From NCBI GenBank assembly GCA_947500055.1, contig CANMQO010000004.1, positions 186,001 through 250,000 of the forward strand: a stretch of 64,000 nt of DNA. The letters run 5' to 3'. Positions within the stretch are counted from its first letter, which is position 1, and every line of letters begins with the position of its first letter. The translations under genes were made by a program, and so were the position numbers. The notes under the pieces are model-generated. The model searched no databases and was not told where the DNA came from. It saw only the letters and a list, made by a program, of their open reading frames with translations. Source of the DNA: an uncultured Paracoccaceae bacterium. Lineage in GTDB: Bacteria; Pseudomonadota; Alphaproteobacteria; Rhodobacterales; Rhodobacteraceae. This document shows, piece after piece, positions 17,188 to 25,645 of the stretch.

Positions 17188-18861
17188 ATGGCTAATACAA
17201 TGGAAGAGTTTGAAGCACTCTTGAACGAAAGCTTCGAAATGGACACGCCCGCGGAAGGGTCTGTTGTCAAAGGCAAGGTTATCGCAATCGAAGCGGGCCA
17301 AGCCATCATCGATGTCGGCTACAAGATGGAAGGCCGCGTTGATATCAAAGAATTCGCAAATCCCGGGGAAGAGGCTGAACTGGCCGTTGGTGACACTGTC
17401 GAAGTGTTCCTGCGTCAGGTTGAGAACGCCCGTGGCGAGGCTGTTATCTCTCGTGAGATGGCCCGCCGTGAAGAAGCCTGGGATCGTCTGGAAAAAGCTT
17501 ATGCTGACGAAGAGCGTGTCGATGGCGCGATCTTTGGCCGTGTGAAGGGTGGTTTCACAGTGGACCTTGGCGGCGCGGTTGCGTTCTTGCCCGGCAGCCA
17601 GGTTGATGTGCGCCCCGTGCGTGATGCTGGCCCGCTGATGGGTCTCAAGCAGCCGTTCCAGATTCTGAAAATGGACCGTCGCCGTGGCAATATCGTTGTG
17701 TCACGCCGTGCGATCCTTGAAGAATCCCGTGCAGAACAGCGCGCAGAAGTCATCGGCAACCTGACCGAAGGCCAGGAAGTTGACGGTGTGGTCAAGAACA
17801 TCACCGAATACGGTGCGTTTGTTGACCTTGGCGGTGTTGACGGCCTGCTGCACGTTACCGATATGGCATGGCGCCGGGTCAACCACCCGTCCGAGATCCT
17901 CGCCATTGGTGAAACGATCAAGGTGCAGGTCATCAAGATCAACAAGGAAACCCACCGTATCAGCCTTGGCATGAAGCAGCTGCAGGATGATCCATGGGAT
18001 GCTGTCGAAGCCAAGTTCTCCTTGGGTTCCGTCCATCAGGGTCGCGTGACCAACATCACCGATTACGGCGCATTTGTTGAGCTGGAAGCCGGTGTTGAAG
18101 GTCTGGTTCACGTGTCTGAGATGTCCTGGACCAAAAAGAACGTACATCCTGGCAAGATCGTCTCTACTTCGCAGGAAGTGGAAGTCATGGTGTTGGAAAT
18201 CGACTCAGCCAAACGTCGGGTTTCACTGGGCCTCAAGCAGACACAGCGCAACCCATGGGAAGTCTTTGCAGAGCAGTTCCCTGAGGGCACTGAGGTTGAA
18301 GGCGAAGTCAAGAACATCACCGAATTTGGCCTGTTCATTGGCCTTGAAGGCGACATCGACGGCATGGTTCACCTGTCTGACCTGACATGGGAAGGCCGTG
18401 GCGAAGACGTCATCGGTGATTTCCGCAAAGGTGACGTGGTCCAAGCCAAGGTTGCCGAAGTGGATGTTGAGAAAGAGCGTATTTCGCTTTCCATCAAAGC
18501 CCTTGACGGTGATCCGTTTGCCGAAGCTGTTGGCGGCGTGAAGCGCGGTTCGATCATCACTGTTGAAGTGACCAAGATCGAAGATGGCGGTATTGAGGTC
18601 GACTATGAGGGTGCGAAGTCCTTCATCCGTCGTTCCGATTTGTCCCGTGACCGTGCCGAGCAGCGCCCAGAGCGTTTCGGCGTTGGCGACAAGGTCGACG
18701 TGCGTGTGACCAATATCGACAGCAAGACCCGCAAGCTGGGCCTGTCGATCAAGGCACGCGAGATTGCCGAAGAGAAGGAAGCGGTTGAGCAGTATGGCTC
18801 TTCTGACTCCGGCGCATCGTTGGGTGATATCCTTGGTGCGGCGCTGAAGGGCGACGAATAA
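17188..18861 (+). CDS. rpsA: 30S ribosomal protein S1
   Basis: A 557-residue protein with six S1 RNA-binding repeats, the usual layout. Repeats are recognisable by recurring segments such as VKNITEYGAFVDLGGVDGLL, VTNITDYGAFVELEAGVEGL and VKNITEFGLFIGLEGDIDGM. S1 helps the 30S subunit bind mRNA. The ATG at 17188 gives MANTMEEFEALL, a typical N-terminus. A promoter and structured leader lie upstream and a strong terminator follows, so the gene is monocistronic. Codon choice appears strongly biased, as expected for high expression. Confidence 0.98.
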   Translation: MANTMEEFEALLNESFEMDTPAEGSVVKGKVIAIEAGQAIIDVGYKMEGRVDIKEFANPGEEAELAVGDTVEVFLRQVENARGEAVISREMARREEAWDRLEKAYADEERVDGAIFGRVKGGFTVDLGGAVAFLPGSQVDVRPVRDAGPLMGLKQPFQILKMDRRRGNIVVSRRAILEESRAEQRAEVIGNLTEGQEVDGVVKNITEYGAFVDLGGVDGLLHVTDMAWRRVNHPSEILAIGETIKVQVIKINKETHRISLGMKQLQDDPWDAVEAKFSLGSVHQGRVTNITDYGAFVELEAGVEGLVHVSEMSWTKKNVHPGKIVSTSQEVEVMVLEIDSAKRRVSLGLKQTQRNPWEVFAEQFPEGTEVEGEVKNITEFGLFIGLEGDIDGMVHLSDLTWEGRGEDVIGDFRKGDVVQAKVAEVDVEKERISLSIKALDGDPFAEAVGGVKRGSIITVEVTKIEDGGIEVDYEGAKSFIRRSDLSRDRAEQRPERFGVGDKVDVRVTNIDSKTRKLGLSIKAREIAEEKEAVEQYGSSDSGASLGDILGAALKGDE

Positions 18862-18885
18862 GTCAACCTGACGGTTTGAGAATTG

Positions 18886-18922
18886 GCCCCGGCGCAGGAC
18901 ACTGCGGCGGGGCTTTCTTTTT
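18886..18922 (+). terminator. Intrinsic terminator of rpsA
   Basis: GCCCCGGCGCAG and CTGCGGCGGGGC form a 12-base stem with one mismatch around GACA, followed by TTTCTTTTT. It begins 24 bases after the rpsA stop codon. Confidence 0.9.
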
Positions 18923-18995
18923 GATTGGCGCCGATGCAACATCCGCGATGTTGTGACCCGCATCAACGACTGTAGGACTGAGATTGCCCGATCCG

Positions 18996-19997
18996 CTATG
19001 ATGCGCGTTTTTGCCGATCCGGCCAATTGCCCGAAGTCAATTCGACAAGCCCTTCATCAAATGTAATGACGGGGCGGAACCCCAGTTCCTGTTGGGCTTT
19101 GCTGATGTCCAGTGAAACCTCAACCGCACTTGTCGCATATTCCTGAAAACTGAGCGGCCCGCGCAGACGACCGCCGGTCAACCGGTAGATGCCGTCGCCC
19201 ATTTTGGCGATCACCCTGATCAACGGGCGGGGGACCGAAGCGTCCTTTGCCGTCAGCCCCTGCGTTGCCAGAAGCCCGGTGACTGTATCGCGAAACGAAC
19301 GCGCGGGACCGTCGGAGATGTGGTAGATTTCGCCCGCTTTACCCTGCGCAAATGACAGTTCAACGGCGTGGCACAGATTGACAATATGGGTCGTCGAACT
19401 TGGATAATTGCCACCCGAGATCCAGGCGAATTTGCCATCCTGCACAGCTTTGGACAATGTGGGTAGCGCTGTCCCGTCATCACGCCCCCACACCATGCGG
19501 GGGCGCAGAACGATCACGCGCATGCCGTTGGTCGCCGCCTGGATCGCGATCCGCTCTGCCGCAGCCTTGCCTGCTGAATATGCCCCTGCGGGTTTGCGTG
19601 GGAATGGGTGCGTTTCATTGACGTTTCTCAGGGGGCGCCCGTCCTGCAGAACAGAGTCCGAACTGATGTGAACAGCGTCTGTAATCCCTGCATCCTGTGC
19701 CGCTTTGAATACGCGCCCCGTGCCGTTGGCGTTCACATTCGCGGCGGTCTTGCCCGGGCCATGATCAAGATCCGCAGCGGCATGGATCAGTTGTCCGCAA
19801 CCTTGCATTAGTGGCGCAAGATCGGCGGTTAGCATGTCGCCAATCACTGGGGCTGCCCCTAGCGCAGCGATTTGTTGCGCGCCGTTCCTGCTGCGCACGA
19901 GGCCGGTAACCCGATGCCCCTGTGCAACGAAATGGCGGATCAGGTTGCGTCCGATGAATCCATTGGCGCCTGTCAGGAAGATGTGGCGGTCACTCAT
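18996..19997 (-). CDS. NAD-dependent epimerase/dehydratase-like protein
   Basis: A 333-residue extended short-chain dehydrogenase. IFLTGANGFIGRNLIRHF is the N-terminal NAD(P)-binding motif. AYSAGKAAAERI holds the catalytic Tyr and Lys (YxxxK), preceded by HISSDSVL with the Ser. VIVLRPRMVWGRDD is the family follow-on motif. It resembles 3-beta-hydroxysteroid dehydrogenase/isomerase or dihydroflavonol reductase-like proteins. Substrate unknown. It overlaps the TetR gene by 8 bases and is probably controlled by it. Confidence 0.87.
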   Translation of the reverse strand: MSDRHIFLTGANGFIGRNLIRHFVAQGHRVTGLVRSRNGAQQIAALGAAPVIGDMLTADLAPLMQGCGQLIHAAADLDHGPGKTAANVNANGTGRVFKAAQDAGITDAVHISSDSVLQDGRPLRNVNETHPFPRKPAGAYSAGKAAAERIAIQAATNGMRVIVLRPRMVWGRDDGTALPTLSKAVQDGKFAWISGGNYPSSTTHIVNLCHAVELSFAQGKAGEIYHISDGPARSFRDTVTGLLATQGLTAKDASVPRPLIRVIAKMGDGIYRLTGGRLRGPLSFQEYATSAVEVSLDISKAQQELGFRPVITFDEGLVELTSGNWPDRQKRAS

Positions 19998-20562
19998 TTT
20001 CGTTCTCTCCTGGAATGGAGTTGAGGGTTGCGAGGGCTTCGATGTCGGCCAGGATTTCTGTCCGTTCGGCCGTCGTCCAGTTATGCAGTTCCATATGTTC
20101 CTGAAACTTCAGCCCCTCCAGGGCGAGCCAGGCCAGCCGCGCCGCACGCGGGTGGCTGGCATCGTTAATAATCTGTTTGCGCAGAATGCATTGATTGTTA
20201 CGAAATGTGCGGCGCAGCTCTGCGTCCTGCATCAATGCCGCGATAAGGCTTAGCACCGCCTGATTGCCACCGGGGGAAGGCGGGCTGCGATCCGCCGCTG
20301 CAATGCGTCCGCGAAGTGTGGCATTCGGCTTCCCCGTGAAAGGCGCCGCGCATGTGTCGTTGAACCTATTATCGGCTTCGATTGCGCGAGCGACAACAGC
20401 TGCGACAAGGTCTCGTTTGTTGCGGTGGTCATAAAGCACAGTTGCTTTTGAGACACCGGCCTCCTTTGCGACTGCGTCGACGGTCAAGACCCCATCGCGT
20501 GCGATGACATGTTCAACCGCATCAAGGATCAGGTTCTGGTCGTGTTTACGTGGGCGGGGCAT
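19990..20562 (-). CDS. TetR family transcriptional regulator
   Basis: A 190-residue regulator. The N-terminal helix-turn-helix is visible (LILDAVEHVIARDGVL, TVDAVAKEAGVSKATVLYD), followed by a ligand-binding helical domain resembling TetR_C. I chose the ATG at 20562 (MPRPRKHDQN); a longer frame reaching 20754 would translate the operator. Its stop overlaps the epimerase start by 8 bases. A perfect 10-bp inverted repeat lies 10 bases upstream, which supports autoregulation. Confidence 0.88.
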   Translation of the reverse strand: MPRPRKHDQNLILDAVEHVIARDGVLTVDAVAKEAGVSKATVLYDHRNKRDLVAAVVARAIEADNRFNDTCAAPFTGKPNATLRGRIAAADRSPPSPGGNQAVLSLIAALMQDAELRRTFRNNQCILRKQIINDASHPRAARLAWLALEGLKFQEHMELHNWTTAERTEILADIEALATLNSIPGENENE

Positions 20563-20571
20563 GATGGTCCT

Positions 20572-20599
20572 ATTTATTTCCGACCAGTTGGAAATAAAT
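20572..20599. promoter_or_regulatory. Probable operator of the TetR regulator
   Basis: ATTTATTTCC (20572-20581) and GGAAATAAAT (20590-20599) form a perfect 10-bp inverted repeat with an 8-base spacer. It sits just upstream of the TetR start and has the size expected for a TetR-type operator. A second small palindrome, TCCATT-TCC-AATGGA, lies at 20621-20635. Confidence 0.65.
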
Positions 20600-20790
20600 G
20601 ATAGCTCGATTGTCGTCAACTCCATTTCCAATGGATTTATTCTTGTCGGGATCTGGCAGGTCTCATTTTCCTGATTGCTGCGGCGTGGCGTTGTGGTACT
20701 GCTCCCAGCCAGAAAATGGTGCTTGTTGGGCGAGGCTATCTGTTCAGCCACCACTGGCTTTCACCAATTGTTTTTGACAGGAGCACTCAA

Positions 20791-21096
20791 GTGTCAGCGG
20801 CAAGTTCAGACCGGTCCAACATCCGCCATGTCGTGTTTTTCAGCAGCAAGCGCGATGAGGATATCGAACGCATTGTCGATGGTTTGTCGATGTTGAAGGC
20901 GATTCCCTCTGTGAGGCATTTTGAAGTCAGCAGGAACCTCAACCAAGACGGGATTTCGAACGAGGTTGATGTTGTCGTTTATGCGGAATTTGACGATGAG
21001 GCCGCGTTGAGTGCTTACCGGGCCCACCCGATCTATGAGGAATGTATCAAGATTGTCCGGCCCTTGCGCGATGTCCGCATGGCGGCGGATTTCTAG
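20791..21096 (+). CDS. Dabb-like (dimeric alpha-beta barrel) protein
   Basis: A 101-residue protein of the stress-responsive Dabb fold: NIRHVVFFSSKRDEDIERIV near the start and AEFDDEAALSAYRAHPIYEE in the middle, which are the family hallmarks. Function of the family is mostly unknown in bacteria. I chose the GTG at 20791 because AGGAG at 20779-20783 precedes it at 7-base spacing. It is followed directly, without a gap, by the GTG start of pabB. Confidence 0.82.
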   Translation: MSAASSDRSNIRHVVFFSSKRDEDIERIVDGLSMLKAIPSVRHFEVSRNLNQDGISNEVDVVVYAEFDDEAALSAYRAHPIYEECIKIVRPLRDVRMAADF

Positions 21097-22224
21097 GTGT
21101 CCTCGGACGCTTCGGTTCTGTTTGACAGCGGCCCTTTGAAAACGGGCTCTCTGTTTCGGTCCCCCCGGCGTATCATTGAGGCATGGCAGCCCGACGACGT
21201 TGCAGGCGCGTTCAAAGCCATGGAAGCGGCGCGGGACGAAGGGCTGTGGTTGGCCGGCCACATGGCCTATGAACTGGGCTATCTTCTGACGCCGAAGCTG
21301 GCCAATCGCCTGCCGGAAGGCCGCGCTGAGCCGCTTTTGCGCTTTGGTGTGTTTGATGATGTAGGGCCGCCCCGGCAATTGGAGATTAAGGGTCAGGCCG
21401 CACTTGGACCATTCACCCCGGCATGGGGCTTTGAGGAATATGCCAAGGCGTTCGACATCGTCCGTGATCTGCTTGCGAGCGGTGATATCTATCAGGCAAA
21501 TCTGACCTTTCCGATGATGGCCAGTTTCGACGGGTCATTGCCGCAGCTTTATGCGACTTTGAAGGAACGGCAGCCTGTGCCCCATGGGGCATTCGTTGAT
21601 CTGGGTGCAACAAAGCTGCTTTCACGCTCTCCGGAGCTGTTTTTTTCGCTGTCGTCGGACGGTGTTCTGCGCACCCGTCCGATGAAGGGCACGATCCGGC
21701 GCGGAGATACGCCGCAGGAGGATGTGCAATTAAAGGCGCAGCTGGCGCAATCGGAAAAAGATCGCGCAGAGAACCTGATGATCACCGATCTGCTGCGCAA
21801 CGATTTTGGCCGGATATCCAAGATCGGCACAGTGCGCGTGCCAAAGCTGTTTGAGGTCGAGAGCTACACAACCGTTCATCAAATGACATCGGAGGTTACG
21901 TCGGAAATCTCACCAAACCAAACGCTGACCGATATCTTCGCGGCGACGTTCCCTTGCGGCTCAATCACTGGCGCGCCCAAAATCCGCGCGATGGAAATCT
22001 TGTCTGAACTGGAGCCCGCGCCGCGTGGCGCCTATTGCGGCGCGATTGGTTGGATTGCACCTGACGGCGCTATGGAATTCAATGTCGCCATCCGGACCTT
22101 GATTTGTGCACCTTCGGGGCAGGTTACGCTTAATGTTGGCGGCGGCGTCGTCTACGACAGTACCGCGCAGGGGGAATATGCCGAAGCGTTGCTGAAAGCG
22201 CGTTTTGCCCAGGGCCCGATGTAA
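21097..22224 (+). CDS. pabB: Aminodeoxychorismate synthase component I
   Basis: A 375-residue chorismate-binding enzyme. RPMKGTIRRGDTPQED carries the PIKGT-type lysine. ENLMITDLLRNDFGRI, ESYTTVHQMTSEV and CGSITGAPKIRAMEILSELE are the chorismate-site motifs. It makes 4-amino-4-deoxychorismate for folate. It is shorter than E. coli PabB, as is common in this group, and has no fused lyase domain. The GTG start directly follows the Dabb stop codon, so the two are likely coupled. No pabA or pabC is adjacent. Confidence 0.92.
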   Translation: MSSDASVLFDSGPLKTGSLFRSPRRIIEAWQPDDVAGAFKAMEAARDEGLWLAGHMAYELGYLLTPKLANRLPEGRAEPLLRFGVFDDVGPPRQLEIKGQAALGPFTPAWGFEEYAKAFDIVRDLLASGDIYQANLTFPMMASFDGSLPQLYATLKERQPVPHGAFVDLGATKLLSRSPELFFSLSSDGVLRTRPMKGTIRRGDTPQEDVQLKAQLAQSEKDRAENLMITDLLRNDFGRISKIGTVRVPKLFEVESYTTVHQMTSEVTSEISPNQTLTDIFAATFPCGSITGAPKIRAMEILSELEPAPRGAYCGAIGWIAPDGAMEFNVAIRTLICAPSGQVTLNVGGGVVYDSTAQGEYAEALLKARFAQGPM

Positions 22225-22239
22225 CGAGGCTGGTGGCAG

Positions 22240-22914
22240 CTAGTCCTCTTCACCTTCGGCGATATTTTGCAGCGCCAGTGGTTTCAGGATGATCACAGTG
22301 TTGACGTGATCAATGGCGATGACCTTAGATTTGCGTAATTGGGTGAAGGTCCGGCTGACAGTTTCTGTGGTCAGCCCCAAAAAATCTGCGATATCAGCGC
22401 GTGTCATCGGCAATCTGACGTGATCATATTCGCCAAGCGGTTCCCCGACGCGGCTGTTCAGGACAATGAGGAAAGAGGCAAGTTTTTCAATCGAGGATTT
22501 GCGCCCCAACATCATGAAGTGATCCTGCATCGCGCAAATCTCGCGCAGTGCTGCCCGCAAGAGCCGCATATGCAGGGCCGGATCGCCGTTTGCCCCCTCT
22601 AATGCAGCGCGCCGATGTACCACGAGTGTGCTTGGCATCAGAGCGTCACAATCGGTGTGATAGAACCTGTCACTGGGGAAACCAACTGTGTCGCCTGGGT
22701 AGCCGAAGGCGATGACCTGTCGCCGCCCATCCTCCATGACCCGGGTCAGGCGCAACACGCCGCTGGCCACCTCGTAAATCCGGTCGGCGGGGTCGCCTTC
22801 AAGGAACAGGTGTTTGCCCGGCTTGATCGTGAGGGTCCGATTGCGCAGGACGTTGGGCCTTGATGGCGCGACCCGTTGGGCGGGTGTTTCAGGCAGAGTG
22901 GTCGTGACATACAT
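22240..22914 (-). CDS. Crp/Fnr family transcriptional regulator
   Basis: A 224-residue regulator. A cyclic-nucleotide-binding-like fold (about residues 25-140) is followed by a winged helix (MTRADIADFLGLTTETVSRT, then FTQLRKSKVIAID). It lacks the N-terminal Cys cluster of oxygen-sensing Fnr and has only two Cys in the sensor half, so it is more like FixK. It is divergent from the OmpR-type response regulator, sharing a 167-base control region rich in repeats. Confidence 0.9.
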   Translation of the reverse strand: MYVTTTLPETPAQRVAPSRPNVLRNRTLTIKPGKHLFLEGDPADRIYEVASGVLRLTRVMEDGRRQVIAFGYPGDTVGFPSDRFYHTDCDALMPSTLVVHRRAALEGANGDPALHMRLLRAALREICAMQDHFMMLGRKSSIEKLASFLIVLNSRVGEPLGEYDHVRLPMTRADIADFLGLTTETVSRTFTQLRKSKVIAIDHVNTVIILKPLALQNIAEGEED

Positions 22915-22925
22915 GACAGCTTCCT

Positions 22926-22939
22926 TTCAACCGGTTGAA
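22926..22939. promoter_or_regulatory. Perfect 14-bp palindrome upstream of the Crp/Fnr gene
   Basis: TTCAACCGGTTGAA is a perfect palindrome 11 bases from the Crp/Fnr start codon. Its form does not match the TTGAT-N4-ATCAA Fnr box, so the binder is unknown. Position suggests a repressor site. Confidence 0.45.
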
Positions 22940-22957
22940 CAGAAGCTGTGGTCCGGG

Positions 22958-23006
22958 TGTATCAGGCGCAACCGGTGGGATGTATCCGATTGTATCAATT
23001 TGTATC
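22958..23006 (+). promoter_or_regulatory. Phased TGTATC direct repeats before the OmpR-type regulator
   Basis: TGTATC occurs at 22958-22963, 22981-22986, 22991-22996 and 23001-23006. The last three are spaced by exactly 10 bases, so they face the same side of the helix. OmpR/PhoB-type regulators bind tandem direct repeats of about 10-11 bases, and the gene 75 bases downstream encodes such a protein, so autoregulation is likely. Confidence 0.65.
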
Positions 23007-23081
23007 AGTCGTCCTGAACGGCTATGGTCGCGGCACTGCCATTCCTAACGACCTGTCGTAACCAGGGCGCGGAGAGACCCC

Positions 23082-23858
23082 TTGAAAAACGCTGCCATTC
23101 TTGTCGTTGATGACGATCCAAAGATCAGAACGCTGCTGCGCCGTTGCTTTGAGGGGGAGGGCTATTCCGTCTATGAGGCCGGTGACAAGTCAGAGACCCT
23201 TGCCGCTGTCGCGGCCCATCCGATTGACTTGATCACGCTTGATCTGAATCTTGCAGGGGATGACGGTTTTGATGTTGCCCGGGTCATTCGCAAGACATCG
23301 CAAGTGCCCATGATCATGGTGACCGGCAAGGATGATGTGATTGACCGTGTGGTCGGGCTGGAAATTGGTGCTGATGATTACATCACCAAACCATTTCATC
23401 TGCGTGAGGTCGTGGCGCGAATCAAAACAGTCTTACGCCGCGCCAGTGGCAGCACGCCCCCGTTGCCGCAGACAGGCGCCAATCCATCCTGGCAGTTTGA
23501 TGGGATGATCGCGATTCCTGATGAAATGAAGCTATATGACCGTGACAATCTGTTGATCAACATGACAAGCGGTGAATTCAAACTGCTTGAGGTGTTTCTG
23601 ACTCGCCCAAAACGGGTTTTGTCGCGCGAACAATTGATGGATTTGGTCGGTGGACACGCTTACGCCCCCTTGGACCGCACAATCGATAACCAGATCGCCC
23701 GGCTGCGCAAGAAGATCGAGAGGAACCCGTCCGCCCCGCGTTTGATTTCAACCATTCGAGGCATTGGATATTCATTCACCTGTGACGTGCAGCATTGTGC
23801 ATCTCAGTTGCCGTCAAAGAGCGCAGAGAGCGCTTTCGCCAGATCCGACTGCCGGTAA
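23082..23858 (+). CDS. OmpR-family response regulator
   Basis: A 258-residue two-domain regulator. The receiver domain has VVDDDPK, the phosphoacceptor D54 in LDLNLAGDDG, and the conserved Lys in DDYITKPF. The C-terminal winged helix includes LLEVFLTRPKRVLSREQLMD and RTIDNQIARLRKKIE. The start is a TTG at 23082, preceded by GGAGAG at 23071-23076; no in-frame ATG gives a full receiver domain. Its end overlaps the convergent kinase gene by 55 bases, and the two are probably partners. Confidence 0.92.
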   Translation: MKNAAILVVDDDPKIRTLLRRCFEGEGYSVYEAGDKSETLAAVAAHPIDLITLDLNLAGDDGFDVARVIRKTSQVPMIMVTGKDDVIDRVVGLEIGADDYITKPFHLREVVARIKTVLRRASGSTPPLPQTGANPSWQFDGMIAIPDEMKLYDRDNLLINMTSGEFKLLEVFLTRPKRVLSREQLMDLVGGHAYAPLDRTIDNQIARLRKKIERNPSAPRLISTIRGIGYSFTCDVQHCASQLPSKSAESAFARSDCR

Positions 23859-25333
23859 GGTTTGCGCAGGATGGTGTGATCCAGCGTCATTTGGTGCAGG
23901 GGCAGGATGTCCTCGGCATAGCCCGAGGTCAGCAAGATCCGCATATTAGGGTAGGTGGCCACAACGTGCCGCGCAAGGGCGAGCCCGTCCAATTCCCCGG
24001 GCATGACCAGATCGGTAAAGACGGCGTCAATACCGGATTCATTTTGCAGGATCTTTGCGGCAATATCCCCTTGCTCCGCCTCACGCACGCCGTATCCCAG
24101 TTCCTTGAGCCGCGCCGCCGTCAATTTGCGCACATGCGGATTGTCTTCCACCACAAGGACAGTTTTGTCACGTGCAGCATCGCGGGCTGAGGGGCCATAT
24201 TCAGGAAGATGCGCATCCGGGTTGCCCGCCATGACCGGAAAATAGAGGGCGATGGTCGTGCCGCGCCCGATCTCGCTATAGATGGTGACGTGACCGCCGC
24301 ATTGGCGCACGAAACCGTAGACCATGGCGAGCCCGAGCCCGGTGCCATGCCCGACCGGTTTGGTGGTGAAGAATGGTTCGAATACGCGTTGTTGCGTGTC
24401 CGGCCCCATGCCTCGTCCGGTATCGGTGGCCGAGATACGTATATAAGCCCCTTCGGCAACGTCCAGTTCTTGCGCGACATAATCATCATCTATGATGACT
24501 TCTTCGGATCGGATGATCAGTTTTCCGCCATCTGGCATGGCGTCGCGGGCATTCAGGGCGATGTTGATCAGGGCTGATTGCAACTGTGTGGTGTCGGCCA
24601 GAACCGTGGGCAGTGTGTCGGCCAGCGCAACCGATATCTCATATTGCGGATCGAAGGTGCGTTTGATGAGAGCAAGGGCAGCGCGGCAAGCCGAATTGAC
24701 GTCAACTGGTTCGCAATGCGTGGTCGTCTTGCGGCCAAAGGCGCTTAGCCCCGCCGTCAGTTCTGCCCCGAGTTCTGCCGCCTCAAGCGCATCTGACAGC
24801 ATGGCGCGACTTTCATCGTCATTGATGCGTGCTTGCAGCAGTTCCAGGTTCCCAATCACGACTGTCAGGATGTTGCTGAAGTCGTGGCTGATCCCACCGG
24901 TCATTTGCCCGATCGCATCAAGCCGCGCCGAACGCGCCAGCGCTTCTTCGGTTGCGACGCGTCGGCTGATGTCGTGCATGATGGCGACGAAGTGGGTTTC
25001 GTCTGCGTTTTCGACATGGCCCAGCGAGATATGCAATGGGAAGGAGGATCCATCATGCCGCAGCCCCTCGACCTGACGACCATGTCCAATGACCCGTGCC
25101 TTCCCGGTCTTCAAGAAGCTGCGCATGAACCCGTCATGCCGCTCGGCGAATGCCGGCGGCATGAGTTTCCTGATATGTGACCCGGCCAGTTCGGTCGGGG
25201 AGTATCCAAACAATTTGCCCACAGCCGGGTTCGCCCGCGTGATGGTGCCATGGGCATCACTGATCAGCACGGCGTCTGGCATTGCATCCAGAAGCGCCGC
25301 AAACAACAGCCTGTCGCGTTTTGTATCTGTCAT
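23804..25333 (-). CDS. Hybrid sensor histidine kinase (PAS-HisKA-HATPase-REC)
   Basis: About 509 residues with no membrane segment, so cytoplasmic. A PAS domain (about 8-125) senses a signal. The phosphorylated His is about H150 in GGISHDFSN, followed by an ATPase domain (NIALNARDAM, GRGMGPDTQQRVFEPFFTTK, GTGLGLAMVYGF). A C-terminal receiver carries its Asp near residue 445 in FTDLVMPG. Start taken as the ATG at 25333; one at 25354 is possible. It converges on the OmpR-type regulator gene with a 55-base overlap. Confidence 0.9.
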   Translation of the reverse strand: MTDTKRDRLLFAALLDAMPDAVLISDAHGTITRANPAVGKLFGYSPTELAGSHIRKLMPPAFAERHDGFMRSFLKTGKARVIGHGRQVEGLRHDGSSFPLHISLGHVENADETHFVAIMHDISRRVATEEALARSARLDAIGQMTGGISHDFSNILTVVIGNLELLQARINDDESRAMLSDALEAAELGAELTAGLSAFGRKTTTHCEPVDVNSACRAALALIKRTFDPQYEISVALADTLPTVLADTTQLQSALINIALNARDAMPDGGKLIIRSEEVIIDDDYVAQELDVAEGAYIRISATDTGRGMGPDTQQRVFEPFFTTKPVGHGTGLGLAMVYGFVRQCGGHVTIYSEIGRGTTIALYFPVMAGNPDAHLPEYGPSARDAARDKTVLVVEDNPHVRKLTAARLKELGYGVREAEQGDIAAKILQNESGIDAVFTDLVMPGELDGLALARHVVATYPNMRILLTSGYAEDILPLHQMTLDHTILRKPYRQSDLAKALSALFDGN

Positions 25334-25645
25334 GGTTCCGCCACCATCACCCATTGGCTGTTACCAAGCAAGACAGGCGGGAAGTGCGCGCGGCGGACGG
25401 CGCATTCGGGGACAGGCCCTGATCGACACGCGTCTTCGGCTGACGGGCCCATTTGTGGGCGTCGCTTGAGCGCTGAAGGTCTCGCTGGTGCAGCTGTCCT
25501 TAGGTCTGATCCGGACCCGGTATCCACCGGCAGGAAGCTTGCATATAGTGGCGATATCGTATGCGCTGAGTCGTCAGGACGGGCAAGTCAGAGCATGTTT
25601 TTGCTTGTTAACTTTGACCCACAATCGTTTGAGTATAAAAAGAAA
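25334..25645. other. Divergent intergenic region between kinase and dusA
   Basis: About 310 bases containing promoters for the kinase (minus) and dusA (plus). An A/T-rich stretch around 25632-25650 (GAGTATAAAAAG) could hold the dusA -10 region. No gene or strong repeat seen. Confidence 0.4.

Noticed and set aside
20563..20754. 64-codon N-terminal extension of the TetR regulator at 19990
   Set aside because: It would run through the operator palindrome, and the family N-terminus begins at MPRPRKHD.
22977..23006. Fnr box in the Crp/Fnr control region
   Set aside because: TTGTATCAATTTG resembles half sites, but no TTGAT-N4-ATCAA is present; the direct TGTATC repeats explain the sequence better.
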